Assembly: GCA_017303455.1 (NCBI GenBank)
Contig: JAFLBM010000013.1
Coordinates: forward strand, 83,826-147,825
Origin: Chitinophagales bacterium
Lineage (GTDB): Bacteria; Bacteroidota; Bacteroidia; Chitinophagales; Chitinophagaceae
Length of the DNA: 64,000 nucleotides
Direction of reading: 5' to 3'
Each line of letters starts with the position of its first letter. The first letter of the stretch is position 1. The position numbers were made by a program, and so were the translations under genes. Under the pieces are notes generated by a model. That model had not been told where the DNA came from. It ran no database searches and was given only the letters and a program-made list of their open reading frames with translations. This document shows positions 1 to 8,244 of the stretch, in pieces.

Positions 1-324
1 GCCTTTGAGCAAGCAATGGATATTTTTCACGTATCAAAAAACTTTCCTAAGGAAGAAACATATTCGCTGACAGACCAGATCAGGAGGTCGTCAAGAAGCG
101 TTTGTTCAAATATTGCTGAAGCGTACAGAAAAATGCGTTATCCGGCTCATTTCATTTTGAAAGCTACGGATAGCGATGCTGAAAATTCTGAAACAAACGT
201 ATGGCTTGATTTTGCTGAAGCCTGTGGGTATATTTCGAAAGAGCAACAAGCAAAAATGATTTTACGCAGCGAAGAAATTGGACGGCTGCTGAATCATATG
301 ATAAATAACCCGGACAGGTATTGA
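1..324 (+). CDS. Four-helix bundle protein (23S rRNA intervening-sequence protein family), 5' end cut by window edge
   Basis: The reading frame is open from base 1, and the residues before the first ATG (position 16) read AFEQA, which fits the usual start of this family (a short helix before the FPKEETYSL segment). The gene therefore begins outside the window and ATG 16 is probably internal. The conserved core is visible: FPKEETYSLTDQIRRSSRSV, then SNIAEA, then a helix ending in WLDFAEACGYIS. Family members (PF05635) form pentameric helical bundles; their cellular role is not established, although relatives occur inside 23S rRNA intervening sequences and as accessory proteins of diversity-generating retroelements. 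No reverse transcriptase is visible here. A heptad repeat follows the gene. The family call is firm, the function unknown. Confidence 0.85.
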   Translation, partial: AFEQAMDIFHVSKNFPKEETYSLTDQIRRSSRSVCSNIAEAYRKMRYPAHFILKATDSDAENSETNVWLDFAEACGYISKEQQAKMILRSEEIGRLLNHMINNPDRY

Positions 325-362
325 TTGAAAAATTTTACATTTACCCTTGTATTAGGTGTTTT

Positions 363-390
363 GCCCATTGCTCATTGCCAATTGCTTGTT
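363..390 (+). repeat. Heptad tandem repeat (STRR-like), four degenerate units
   Basis: Four 7-base units follow each other without a gap: GCCCATT, GCTCATT, GCCAATT, GCTTGTT. The array ends five bases before the ATG of the next gene. The 7-base period is seen directly in the sequence. Two further heptad elements with different unit sequences occur at 34711-34738 and 60896-60971. Confidence 0.7.
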
Positions 391-395
391 GAAGT

Positions 396-1013
396 ATGCC
401 GACAAACTTTCTTTTCATCATTGATGTGCTTGGTACGTTCTCCTTTGCGGTTTCCGGTGCTTTTCTTGCCATGCAAAAGAAGCTGGATCCTTTCGGAGTA
501 TTGGTATTGTCTTTTGTAACCGCCATTGGTGGTGGTACACTCCGGGATATACTCATCGGTAATCTTCCTGTTGGCTGGTTAAGAAATGAGACGGCAACCA
601 TCGTTATTTTTTCTGCTGCTATTGCTACAATGATCTTTGGCCGGTTCTTAAAACAATTTACCACCACTTTGTTTTTATTCGATGCGCTGGGACTTGGCCT
701 GTTTACCATTATTGGTATTGAACTGGGTATTGAGAAAAATTTCAGTACCGGTATCTGCATTGCACTCGGAACCATCACCGCTTGTTTTGGTGGTGTGATA
801 CGGGATGTTTTGTTGAACGATGTTCCCTTGTTGTTCCGGAAAGAAATTTATGCGATGGCCTGTATTGCCGGCGGATTGATCTATTTTATACTCAGAAAAA
901 TAAACCTTGACGAAAATATTTCCAAAACGATCTGCATCCTGCTCATCTTTGCCATTCGTGTAATTGCAGTTCGTTATAAGATTTCCCTGCCGCAATTTTA
1001 CACCCATAAATAA
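396..1013 (+). CDS. TRIC/UPF0126 family membrane protein (putative cation channel)
   Basis: This 205-residue, strongly hydrophobic protein has the two repeats of the UPF0126/TRIC fold. The glycine-rich kinks followed by Arg-Asp appear twice, as AIGGGTLRDILIG near residue 45 and TACFGGVIRDVLL near residue 130, each after a transmembrane helix; about seven membrane segments are expected. Prokaryotic TRIC homologues form trimeric cation-permeable channels in the inner membrane, but the ion and physiological role in Bacteroidota are not known. The ATG at 396 lies five bases after a heptad repeat and has no evident Shine-Dalgarno sequence. The following phzF-like gene starts six bases after the stop, so the two are probably co-transcribed. 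Confidence 0.88.
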   Translation: MPTNFLFIIDVLGTFSFAVSGAFLAMQKKLDPFGVLVLSFVTAIGGGTLRDILIGNLPVGWLRNETATIVIFSAAIATMIFGRFLKQFTTTLFLFDALGLGLFTIIGIELGIEKNFSTGICIALGTITACFGGVIRDVLLNDVPLLFRKEIYAMACIAGGLIYFILRKINLDENISKTICILLIFAIRVIAVRYKISLPQFYTHK

Positions 1014-1019
1014 TTGGAT

Positions 1020-1802
1020 ATGAAACTGACCATGTACCAGGTGGATGCCTTCGCTGATAAAGTTTTTGCAGGTAACCCTGCTGCCGTGATACCCTTAGAC
1101 AAATGGATCGGTGATGAGCTGATGCAGCAGATTGCTATGGAAAACAACCTCGCCGAAACCGTTTTTTTTGTTGCAAAAGATAATGATTTTGATATCCGCT
1201 GGTTCACACCCGAACTGGAGATCAATCTTTGTGGTCATGCCACGCTGGCATCTGCCTATGTCCTCTATGAATTTTTGGGATACAAAAAACGAACGATCAC
1301 ATTTCATTCTAAAAGCGGTCCGTTATATGTAAGCCGGGACGGGGAAACGATCAAACTTGATTTTCCTTCCTGGAAACCGGAACGAATTGATGAATACCCG
1401 GAGGAACTACTCACTTCATTAGGCAATCCTGATATCGTTAGTGTGTATAAATACAGGGATTTTTTGGTAGAACTGAATAATGAAGAAGCAGTGAGAAATT
1501 GTAAACCCGATTTTGCCCTGATGAAAAGGGCCGGGGGTATGGTGATTATCACAGCACCCGGCAGGGAAGTAGATTTTGTGTCCCGCTTCTTCGCACCCAC
1601 CGCCGGTATTGATGAAGATCCTGTAACAGGTTCGGCCCACTCGCAATTAATTCCTTTCTGGAATTATAAACTGGGGAAGAAGGTGATGACAGCAAAGCAG
1701 CTCTCCAAAAGGGGCGGTGATCTTTATTGCGAACAAAACGGAGACCGGGTGATTATGGGTGGTCAATGTGTGTTTTATATGAAGGGCGAGATAAATATTT
1801 GA
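1020..1802 (+). CDS. PhzF family phenazine-biosynthesis-like isomerase/epimerase
   Basis: This 260-residue protein has the PhzF / diaminopimelate-epimerase-like double fold. Diagnostic stretches are YQVDAFADKVFAGNPAAV at the N-terminus, NNLAETVFF with the catalytic-type glutamate, LCGHATLASAYVL around residue 70, and DEDPVTGSAHSQL in the second half. Members catalyse isomerisation by acid-base chemistry, but outside phenazine producers substrates are generally unknown, and no phenazine genes are nearby. I chose ATG 1020; a longer frame could start at TTG 1014, but the ATG gives the usual family N-terminus. It sits six bases after the TRIC-type gene and is probably in the same operon. Confidence 0.9.
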   Translation: MKLTMYQVDAFADKVFAGNPAAVIPLDKWIGDELMQQIAMENNLAETVFFVAKDNDFDIRWFTPELEINLCGHATLASAYVLYEFLGYKKRTITFHSKSGPLYVSRDGETIKLDFPSWKPERIDEYPEELLTSLGNPDIVSVYKYRDFLVELNNEEAVRNCKPDFALMKRAGGMVIITAPGREVDFVSRFFAPTAGIDEDPVTGSAHSQLIPFWNYKLGKKVMTAKQLSKRGGDLYCEQNGDRVIMGGQCVFYMKGEINI

Positions 1803-1808
1803 CAGGAG

Positions 1809-2213
1809 TCAATCGAGAAATCTTTCTTTTAACCCCGGTGCAGGTATCATGCAACTTTCACTTTTCCCAAACCATTTATAACGGTTCTTAGCAATTAAAG
1901 AATATACAGCATCCCGGATAAAGGGAGGTACAATGATAAATCCATATAGCAGTGGCCAGGCACCAACTAATTTCCTTGAAACCCTTAATGCGGCAGATGA
2001 TTTCCTGTACAATGTCCCGTTCTCGATCAATATAAAGGAGTTCAGGTTATCTGCAGGCAGATGGAACTGTTGCAGTAATTGTTGCCCGGTTTTCCCCTGC
2101 AGCGATGCAAAATGAAATTGTTTACGGCGGTCCCGTTTGATAATGAACTGAACACTCCGGTTACACAGATTGCAAACCCCATCAAAGAGAACGATCTTTT
2201 TTTCTTCCATCAT
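1809..2213 (-). CDS. Thiol-disulfide oxidoreductase DCC family protein (DUF393)
   Basis: This is a 134-residue protein carrying the DCC-family signature close to the N-terminus, VLFDGVCNLCNRSVQF, with the DxxCxxC arrangement (cysteines near residues 14 and 17). The rest follows the family pattern, including the FHFASLQG and SSAALRV segments. DCC proteins are small thioredoxin-like proteins of uncertain substrate, assumed to act in thiol-disulfide exchange. There is no signal peptide, so a cytoplasmic location is expected. Start is one of two adjacent ATGs (2213 or 2210). It converges with the phzF-like gene with only six bases between the two stop codons. Confidence 0.88.
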   Translation of the reverse strand: MMEEKKIVLFDGVCNLCNRSVQFIIKRDRRKQFHFASLQGKTGQQLLQQFHLPADNLNSFILIENGTLYRKSSAALRVSRKLVGAWPLLYGFIIVPPFIRDAVYSLIAKNRYKWFGKSESCMIPAPGLKERFLD

Positions 2214-2318
2214 TTCCCTGTAAATGTCCGGAATTATCCGGTAAAAAATAGGGTCACATAATCCTGTTTACGGGTAAGGGTTGTTTTCACTATTCTTTTC
2301 ATTCACTTCTGCCTTTTA

Positions 2319-2365
2319 TTACACAAATGTGTAATTGACTCATTTCGCTTTTATGCCCATTTTTA
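2319..2365 (+). promoter_or_regulatory. Putative operator plus promoter for the glycine-rich secreted gene (site A of three)
   Basis: The inverted repeat TTACAC-AAAT-GTGTAA (2319-2334) has perfect 6-base arms. It is followed directly by TTG (2335-2337, candidate -33), exactly 20 bases, then CATTTTTA (2358-2365), a weak form of the Bacteroidota TAnnTTTG -7 element. The same order and spacing is found at 5609-5655 and 6304-6350. The position just upstream of -33 suits an activator. Binding by the neighbouring response regulator is an inference. Confidence 0.6.
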
Positions 2366-2406
2366 TCCTGTGTTTAGTAAATCAAATAAGCCTTAAATAA
2401 TCTTTT

Positions 2407-3303
2407 ATGAAACAAAGCCTTGTCTTATTATTTATTATTTCTCCTGTATTGCTGTTTGCCCAAAACGTAGGTATCGGTAATACAAACCCCCAGTACCCGT
2501 TGGACATAAGCGGCGATATCAATACAACAGGGGCATTAAGGGCTAACGGAAATGCCGGAACAAACGGGCAGGTATTGAGAAGTAATGGCAATGGCACCAT
2601 GGCCTGGGCTGATATTTCTGAGTATAAAAACATGGCTACTTTCAGAACTGTTGGTTCCGGGAACTGGACCGTGCCTGCAGGGGTAACTAAAGTATGGATA
2701 GAAGTGTGGGGAGGAGGTGCCGGGGGTAATTATTATTCTGGTGGAGGAGGAGGCGCTTATGTCAGTGGAATAATAACTGTCGCAGCAGGAAGTGGTATAT
2801 TTTACTCAGTAGGCGCAGGTGGTGCCGGTGGTTTTGATAATGCAACCAATGGTACACTCAGCAGTATTACCAGCGATGCCGGTATCACTCTTACTGCACA
2901 AGGAGGAGTAGCACCAACCTATTCAGCCGGACCTCCTGGTGTAATCAGCAATGGATTCGGGGGTAACTATTCCGTTTCACCACTGAGTTTTTTATCTTTT
3001 TACGGAGAGAGAGGACAGCATGGCCAGGTAGCGCAAAGCACCGTATTGACATTTCCGGCTGCATCATTTGAAGTGACCAACGGAGGAAGGGGTGGAGATG
3101 CCGGGCATACATCTAATACAGGAGGTGCCTCCAATACTTCTTATTATAACCTTACCAGCTCAACACTGGTACGTTATTCAAATGCATTGGGCAACCCTGT
3201 ACCTCCGGGTGGTGGTGGTGGCTCAGGACTGAGACCAGTAATAGGTTCCTTAGCCCTCGGTGGTGCAACCGGAGCCGAAGGAATGATCATTATTCATTAC
3301 TGA
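2407..3303 (+). CDS. Secreted glycine-rich protein with tail-fibre-like N-terminal segment
   Basis: The 298-residue product starts with a clear signal peptide (MKQSLVLLFIISPVLLFAQ). Residues 21-75 (NVGIGNTNPQYPLDISGD, then alternating Asn/Gly-rich text ending GTMAWADIS) match the short repeat that precedes trimeric tail-fibre-like domains in many Bacteroidota surface proteins. From about residue 85 the WTVPAGVTKVWIEVWGGGAGG segment opens a long glycine-rich beta domain resembling glycine-rich tips of phage tail fibres. There is no visible catalytic motif, so a structural or adhesive surface role is an inference. It lies upstream of the TPR kinase (63-base gap) and is preceded by operator site A, which links it to the two-component system. 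Confidence 0.75.
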   Translation: MKQSLVLLFIISPVLLFAQNVGIGNTNPQYPLDISGDINTTGALRANGNAGTNGQVLRSNGNGTMAWADISEYKNMATFRTVGSGNWTVPAGVTKVWIEVWGGGAGGNYYSGGGGGAYVSGIITVAAGSGIFYSVGAGGAGGFDNATNGTLSSITSDAGITLTAQGGVAPTYSAGPPGVISNGFGGNYSVSPLSFLSFYGERGQHGQVAQSTVLTFPAASFEVTNGGRGGDAGHTSNTGGASNTSYYNLTSSTLVRYSNALGNPVPPGGGGGSGLRPVIGSLALGGATGAEGMIIIHY

Positions 3304-3366
3304 CCTGATTTATAGAAGATAAAATAATTGTAATTTTCATTAGCTGAAACAAGCTGATAAAACCTG

Positions 3367-5607
3367 ATGAACTATTTATTATTGTTTACAAAAAGGAGCT
3401 TTCTGTTTATAGCAGGATTGCTGTTTGCCTGTGTATTGACAGCTCAATCCGGTTCTGATCCTGCAAAACAGGTAGATAATATTCTGCAGAAGGTGGAAAA
3501 CCTTACCCGGAAAGCAGCTTATGACTCTGCTATTAGCTTATCCAACCAGGCACTGATTATTTCTAAAGAAAAAATGTACAGATCCGGGGAGGCGAACAGC
3601 TACGATAAGCTGGCGGAGATCATGTTACTCAATGGCAGAATGACTGAGGTGAATAAGTATGATTCACTGCTGTTACCCCTCGCAGGGCAGTTAAAGGATA
3701 CGAACCTGCTCATCAATGCCTATAACCGTCATGGTGTTTATTGCATGGAGAAAGGAAGGAACAAGGAAGCAGAACAGAGTTACCTGCTGGCATTAAATAT
3801 GGGATTGGATAAAAGGCAATCGGGTAAGACTGCAGAAGTATACAGTAACCTGGGTTCTAATTACCTGGCTACAGGCGATAAGGATAAAGCGATTGACTGG
3901 TTTTTTAAAGCGCTGCGTTTGTATGAAATTAATAATAATGAAACAGGCCAGGGTGAAACATACAGCAATATCTCTTCTGTGTATTACCTGATGGGAAAGG
4001 TTAGTGATGCCATCAGTTACCAGAAAAAAAGTATTGAACTGCGGGAGAAGACCAATGATCAGTCAGGCCTCGTCATAACGAATGTCAATATCGGGCAGTT
4101 GTATATCCTGAAAGATTCTTTCCCGCTTGCATTTCAGCACCTGAAACAATCTGTACAGTATGCCGAGCGGATCAATAACCCCAAATTGAAAGGCAGTGCT
4201 TATTCAGGGATGTCGGCCTATTACAGCAGGACAAAAGATTTTCCGGCAGCACTCGACTGGCAATCCAAAGCGATCAAACTTTTTGAAGAAACGGATAATA
4301 AACCATTACTGTCAAGACTGTATGTGGCAGCGGGTAACCTTGCGAATGCTACCAAAGACTCGCTAAAAGCTGTTGAATACTATTCAAAAGCACTCTCCCT
4401 GGCCATCTTGTTAAATAATAAAGAGAATATCAGTAATGCCAATGAAAAACTGAGTGCTTTTTATCAATCCCGTAATGATCCGGATAAAGCTTTTCAGTAT
4501 TACAAAAAACATATTCTTTACCGGGACAGTATTGCTGCCACCAGCACAGGTGCCAGGATCGAAGAGATCAGGGCTAAGTATGAAACAGAGAAAAAGGATA
4601 ACGAAATAGCCCGGCTCAATACGGAACAAAGGATCCGGGAGCTGGAAATTGAAAAACAAAAAGCGGTAATTGCCGGGAATACACTGGAAGCAAAACAAAA
4701 GGAGAACGAAATTAAATTATTATCCCAGCAGCGGGAATTGCAACAGGCTGCCTTTCTAAAATCACAGGAAGAACTGGAAAGACAATCGTTACTGGCCAAA
4801 AATAATGAACAGGCCCTTCAGCTTTCACAACAAGAGCTAAAACTTACCAACCAGGAAAAGGAATTACGTGAAAAGGAGTTGAAAGCCCAGAAGCTGTTTC
4901 GGAATATACTGATCGCAGGTGCTGTATTACTGGCCTTGTTTGCAGGAATACTGTTTAACAGGTATAAGCTGAAGAAAAAACTGGAACAGCAAAACCAGTT
5001 GCTCAGTATCCGTAATGATATATCCCGTAACCTGCATGATGATATCGGGGCATCACTCAGCAATATTAATATCCTGAATGAACTTACCAAGCGGAATGTG
5101 GCCAATCCGGAAAAAGCATCTTCCTATCTTTCCAAAGCCGGCGACGATATCCAGCGAATCAGTGAATCCTTATCTGATATCGTCTGGAATATCAACCCGC
5201 AATATGATGACCTGGATAATTTATTTATCCGGATGAAACGGTATGCTGCCGATATGCTGGATGGAAAAGAAATTGCAGCCAATCTGGTGTTCCCGGCGGA
5301 TAATGAAAAGATCAGTATGCCCATGGATCAGCGCCGTGATTTTTATCTCATCTTTAAAGAAGCAGTGAATAACCTGGCAAAGTATTCAAAAGCCACAGCA
5401 GCAACGATTGAGGTCCGCTCGGATGATCAGCAAATTCATCTTAAAGTTGCTGATAACGGAAAGGGGTTTGACAGTAAAAGCATCCGGATGGGTAACGGTG
5501 TTCAGAATATGAAACAAAGGGCCCAGAAATGGAATAGTGATCTGCAGGTGGAATCTGTTCCGGGAAAAGGAACAACGATCCTGCTGACGATGAAAGTGAA
5601 TGTGTAA
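3367..5607 (+). CDS. TPR-domain sensor histidine kinase (NarL/LiaS-type kinase core)
   Basis: This 746-residue protein has a signal-anchor at residues 1-27, about seven tetratricopeptide repeats (roughly 35-390), a long coiled coil (roughly 395-510) and one transmembrane helix (LIAGAVLLALFAGILF, near 518-534). The kinase core follows: phospho-acceptor His557 in NLHDDIGASLSNINILNEL, then an ATPase domain with NNLAKYSKA (N box), DNGKGF (G1) and GNGVQNMKQRA (G2). The likely topology is a periplasmic TPR sensor and a cytoplasmic kinase. HDxxG-type kinases normally phosphorylate LuxR-type regulators, and one follows 53 bases downstream. It probably senses a periplasmic protein partner, but the signal is unknown. 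Confidence 0.93.
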   Translation: MNYLLLFTKRSFLFIAGLLFACVLTAQSGSDPAKQVDNILQKVENLTRKAAYDSAISLSNQALIISKEKMYRSGEANSYDKLAEIMLLNGRMTEVNKYDSLLLPLAGQLKDTNLLINAYNRHGVYCMEKGRNKEAEQSYLLALNMGLDKRQSGKTAEVYSNLGSNYLATGDKDKAIDWFFKALRLYEINNNETGQGETYSNISSVYYLMGKVSDAISYQKKSIELREKTNDQSGLVITNVNIGQLYILKDSFPLAFQHLKQSVQYAERINNPKLKGSAYSGMSAYYSRTKDFPAALDWQSKAIKLFEETDNKPLLSRLYVAAGNLANATKDSLKAVEYYSKALSLAILLNNKENISNANEKLSAFYQSRNDPDKAFQYYKKHILYRDSIAATSTGARIEEIRAKYETEKKDNEIARLNTEQRIRELEIEKQKAVIAGNTLEAKQKENEIKLLSQQRELQQAAFLKSQEELERQSLLAKNNEQALQLSQQELKLTNQEKELREKELKAQKLFRNILIAGAVLLALFAGILFNRYKLKKKLEQQNQLLSIRNDISRNLHDDIGASLSNINILNELTKRNVANPEKASSYLSKAGDDIQRISESLSDIVWNINPQYDDLDNLFIRMKRYAADMLDGKEIAANLVFPADNEKISMPMDQRRDFYLIFKEAVNNLAKYSKATAATIEVRSDDQQIHLKVADNGKGFDSKSIRMGNGVQNMKQRAQKWNSDLQVESVPGKGTTILLTMKVNV

Positions 5608-5608
5608 C

Positions 5609-5655
5609 TTACCCGAAAGTGTAATTGCGAATGGCGGCAAACAAATCTAATTTTG
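5609..5655 (+). promoter_or_regulatory. Putative operator plus promoter for the response regulator (site B of three)
   Basis: TTACCC-GAAA-GTGTAA (5609-5624) is the site A inverted repeat with one mismatch. It is followed by TTG (5625-5627), exactly 20 bases, and TAATTTTG (5648-5655), a perfect TAnnTTTG -7 element. The ATG at 5661 follows five bases later, so the transcript would be nearly leaderless. Another GTGTAA lies at 5602-5607, 17 bases upstream in direct orientation and overlapping the kinase stop codon. The arrangement suggests autoregulation. Confidence 0.65.
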
Positions 5656-5660
5656 CGAAG

Positions 5661-6302
5661 ATGGCCACTTCCCTCGTTATATACGAAGACAATGCCCGTT
5701 TGCGGCAGTCCATGGAATTACTGTTGAGTGATGACAGTGGTTTTAAAGTGGTCGGCGCATTCCCCGACTGTACAAAAGTGTCAAAGCAGATGGAGGAATT
5801 GCTTCCTGAACTGGTGGTGATGGATATTGATATGCCGGGAGTGAATGGTATTGAAGGAGTGAAGAAGATCAAAGCTGAATTCCCGGATATTAAAGTGATC
5901 ATGTATACCGTATTTGATGATGATACCCGGATATTCGACTGTCTTTGTGCCGGAGCTGATGGATACCTGCTAAAAAATACATCACCTGTCAAATTAATAC
6001 AGTCATTGCAGGAGCTGGCCGAAGGGGGTGCCCCCATGAGCCCCTTTGTGGCACAAAAAGTTTTTACTTTCTTCCGGAATACCAGGCCTGTGGAAGACAC
6101 TTTTAACCTGACTCCAAGGGAAAAGGAGATACTTGAATTGCTGGTAAGGGGTAATTCCTACAAGATGATTGCCGATAAAAGCCATGTATCAGTTGATACT
6201 GTTAAAAAGCACCTGCAGAATATCTACCATAAACTTCATGTAAACTGCGGCACCGAGGCGGTAGCAAAAGCATTGCAGCATAAGATCATCAAGCTCGATT
6301 AG
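5661..6302 (+). CDS. LuxR-type (NarL/FixJ) response regulator
   Basis: The 213-residue product has an N-terminal receiver domain (SLVIYEDNARLRQSME at the start; phospho-acceptor Asp55 in VVMDIDMPG; conserved Lys near the end in GYLLKNTSP) and a C-terminal LuxR helix-turn-helix (LTPREKEILELLVRG, then DTVKKHLQNIYHKL). It is the cognate partner of the TPR kinase directly upstream. Upstream in-frame starts exist (TTG 5625, ATG 5631), but they fall inside the predicted promoter, so ATG 5661 is preferred. Related inverted repeats upstream of this gene and of both flanking transcription units suggest that it controls itself, the glycine-rich protein and the downstream secretome genes. Confidence 0.93.
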   Translation: MATSLVIYEDNARLRQSMELLLSDDSGFKVVGAFPDCTKVSKQMEELLPELVVMDIDMPGVNGIEGVKKIKAEFPDIKVIMYTVFDDDTRIFDCLCAGADGYLLKNTSPVKLIQSLQELAEGGAPMSPFVAQKVFTFFRNTRPVEDTFNLTPREKEILELLVRGNSYKMIADKSHVSVDTVKKHLQNIYHKLHVNCGTEAVAKALQHKIIKLD

Positions 6303-6303
6303 A

Positions 6304-6350
6304 GTACCCGAATGTGTAATTGACTTACGTTCATAATAAGGCCATCTTTA
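6304..6350 (+). promoter_or_regulatory. Putative operator plus promoter for the secretome run (site C of three)
   Basis: GTACCC-GAAT-GTGTAA (6304-6319) keeps the right arm of sites A and B and 4 of 6 bases of the left arm. TTG follows at 6320-6322, then exactly 20 bases, then CATCTTTA (6343-6350), nearly the same weak -7 as site A. The first gene starts at 6373, giving a leader of about 18 bases. The shared text ACCCGAAwGTGTAATTG between sites B and C is longer than chance similarity would usually give. Confidence 0.6.
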
Positions 6351-6372
6351 CGTCATCAAAAACCTTTGATGT

Positions 6373-6864
6373 ATGAAAAAGAGACTACAACTTTCCTTAT
6401 TACTTTGCCTGGCAGCCGTAATGGCTTTTTCACAAAACACATTGCCGCAAAACCCCGGGAAACTACCTGCACCTAAAAACCTGCAGGTGGTTGCCAAGCC
6501 GGATCTTATTATCACCAATGTAACGGTCGTATCTGCTACGGGCGGCGTATCCGCTGATTGGGATATCCGTTTATCGGTAACGGTAAAAAATAACGGCGGT
6601 ATGATGACACCCGCCACAAAGTTTAAAGCCACGGCACAAAATGCTGTGGCCGGCAATAACCCCTGGAAGAATTTCGGTTATGCCGATTGCCCGAAAGTTG
6701 GTCCTGGCCAAACTATCACAACAGAGATCAGGCTAAGGGACAACAACTGGGCGATGCACAAGGTTCCCAAATTTAACCTTGTACTGAAAGCAGATGGTAC
6801 CAACCTGGTAGCTGAGGGGTCTGAAAATAATAACAGCACCACGGGAATTCTTATTGGATTATAA
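6373..6864 (+). CDS. Secreted CARDB-like domain protein
   Basis: This 163-residue protein has a signal peptide (MKKRLQLSLLLCLAAVMAFSQ) followed by one domain beginning PDLIITNVTV and ending SENNNSTTGILIG. The pattern PDL-x-x-x-V, VTVKNNGG, TEIRL and a final NNxS is typical of CARDB-type immunoglobulin-like domains, which serve as adhesive or spacer modules in exported proteins. A stand-alone single domain is short for a CARDB protein. It is the first gene after operator site C and opens the run of exported proteins up to 11093. The domain assignment is moderately sure and the function unknown. Confidence 0.7.
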   Translation: MKKRLQLSLLLCLAAVMAFSQNTLPQNPGKLPAPKNLQVVAKPDLIITNVTVVSATGGVSADWDIRLSVTVKNNGGMMTPATKFKATAQNAVAGNNPWKNFGYADCPKVGPGQTITTEIRLRDNNWAMHKVPKFNLVLKADGTNLVAEGSENNNSTTGILIGL

Positions 6865-6893
6865 TTTTTTTTGAAAACTCATAAACCAACAAT

Positions 6894-7694
6894 ATGAAAA
6901 GGAATTTTTTTCTCTCCCTGGCTTTGTGTTGCGCCATTGCCTGCAACAATGAAAGCAAAACCGGCACTTCAGGGGATAGTTTAATGACGGCACCAACTAC
7001 TGCCACAAAAGTTGAAACCACTTCTTCATCTGTATTGCCGGGCAATTGTGGAAGCCTTTTACTTTTTAAAAAGGGTACCGTGATTGAAGCGGTCAGTTAT
7101 AACAAAGACGGCGAAGAAACAACCAGGCAAAGCTCAACAGTGCTTGACATAGCAGCAACAGCAACAGGAATGACAGCGGAAGTGGAAATGAAGAGCAGTG
7201 GTATAAGTAAAAAGGAAAGTTCATTTATAGGAAAATACAGTTGCGATGGCAAAAATTTCTATGCTGACCTCAGCAGCCTGTTTGCCAATATGGATGCAAA
7301 AGGAGCAAAAATAGAGGGAGACCCTGTTAGTTTTCCTATCAATGTAACGGAAGGAGAGACCCTGCCGGATGTGACTTATTCTATGACAGTCACAAAAGCA
7401 GGTAAGCAAATGAAGACCACCGTGCATATGAAGAACAGGAAGGTAGGGGCAAAAGAAAAGATAACCACTCCGGCCGGTACATTTAATTGTTACAGGATAT
7501 CATCCACATCAGAAGCCGAAGTGGATATTGAAGGAATGGATGAGAAAATGAAGCAGATCATGAAATCCATGAAGAATACCATGCCGAAGCAAAGCTTTGT
7601 GATGTTTTACGATCCGGCAGTTACCATCGTCAAAGTGGAAATGTACAGTGATGATAAATTAGTGAGCCATTCGGATGTGGTGGCGATCAGGTAA
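6894..7694 (+). CDS. TapB/DUF3108-like lipoprotein
   Basis: The 266-residue product is a predicted lipoprotein (MKRNFFLSLALCCAIAC, lipobox cysteine at 17). After a Ser/Thr-rich linker the domain runs from about residue 50 to the end. It has the pattern of DUF3108-like/TapB proteins: RKVGAKEKITTPAGTFNCYRI in the middle and DPAVTIVKVEMYSDDKLV near the end. These beta-rich envelope domains have no assigned reaction. A Met/Lys-rich stretch (EGMDEKMKQIMKSMKNTMP) sits between the strands. The gene lies 29 bases after the CARDB-like gene and is probably in the same transcript. Confidence 0.75.
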   Translation: MKRNFFLSLALCCAIACNNESKTGTSGDSLMTAPTTATKVETTSSSVLPGNCGSLLLFKKGTVIEAVSYNKDGEETTRQSSTVLDIAATATGMTAEVEMKSSGISKKESSFIGKYSCDGKNFYADLSSLFANMDAKGAKIEGDPVSFPINVTEGETLPDVTYSMTVTKAGKQMKTTVHMKNRKVGAKEKITTPAGTFNCYRISSTSEAEVDIEGMDEKMKQIMKSMKNTMPKQSFVMFYDPAVTIVKVEMYSDDKLVSHSDVVAIR

Positions 7695-7716
7695 AACGAA
7701 CCGGATAATTGCTTGT

Positions 7717-8226
7717 ATGAAACAATCTAAACTGGTTTGGCTGTCACTGTTCTGCTGTTTAACTGCATTGGAGCTTTTTGCACAGGGACAGTTTGCCGGG
7801 GTAAAAAGCAGGGAACTCATTGGAAAAAAGTATAACCAGGGGCCTTCTTTACCGGGGCTGGCGGGTTTTGAATACAGGGAATCGGGTCTTGCGTTCGGCA
7901 TCAATGAACCGGAGCAGTTCTCCGTCACAGTTTTTCAGAACGGACCCACATATATTGTATTCTTTGCCATCAATGAGGATACGGCAGCAAATAATTATAC
8001 TATCCTGGATGTGCTGCTGATCAAACGGGTTAAAAGCAGCCAGGTAATTAAAACCTTAGTGTGCCGCCAGGATAAGATCAGTAATGAAGCAATAGTTGCA
8101 GTTACACAACCCGGCAGCAGCGAATATTCCCGGGCCCTGAAAGCATGGCGGTTCAACAGGGATAAAAGACGCTTTGAGTTAATCAGTATAAAAGAGATTG
8201 ACTGCCTCAATGAAGGCGATGATTAA
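7717..8226 (+). CDS. Small secreted protein of unknown function
   Basis: I do not recognise this 169-residue protein. A signal peptide (MKQSKLVWLSLFCCLTALELFAQ) precedes a compact alpha/beta-looking domain with a basic C-terminal third (ALKAWRFNRDKRRFELISI) ending in acidic residues. I chose ATG 7717 because it gives a proper signal peptide; the frame extends upstream to 7675 but would overlap the TapB-like gene. It lies 22 bases after that gene and 18 before the next, inside the run of exported proteins that follows the two-component system. Confidence 0.7.
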   Translation: MKQSKLVWLSLFCCLTALELFAQGQFAGVKSRELIGKKYNQGPSLPGLAGFEYRESGLAFGINEPEQFSVTVFQNGPTYIVFFAINEDTAANNYTILDVLLIKRVKSSQVIKTLVCRQDKISNEAIVAVTQPGSSEYSRALKAWRFNRDKRRFELISIKEIDCLNEGDD

Positions 8227-8244
8227 TATTTATTCAACAAAAAA

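Noticed and set aside
958..966. GTGTAATTG inside the TRIC coding region
   Set aside because: It matches the right arm of the shared operator, but there is no left arm and no -7 element 20 bases on, and it lies in a conserved gene.
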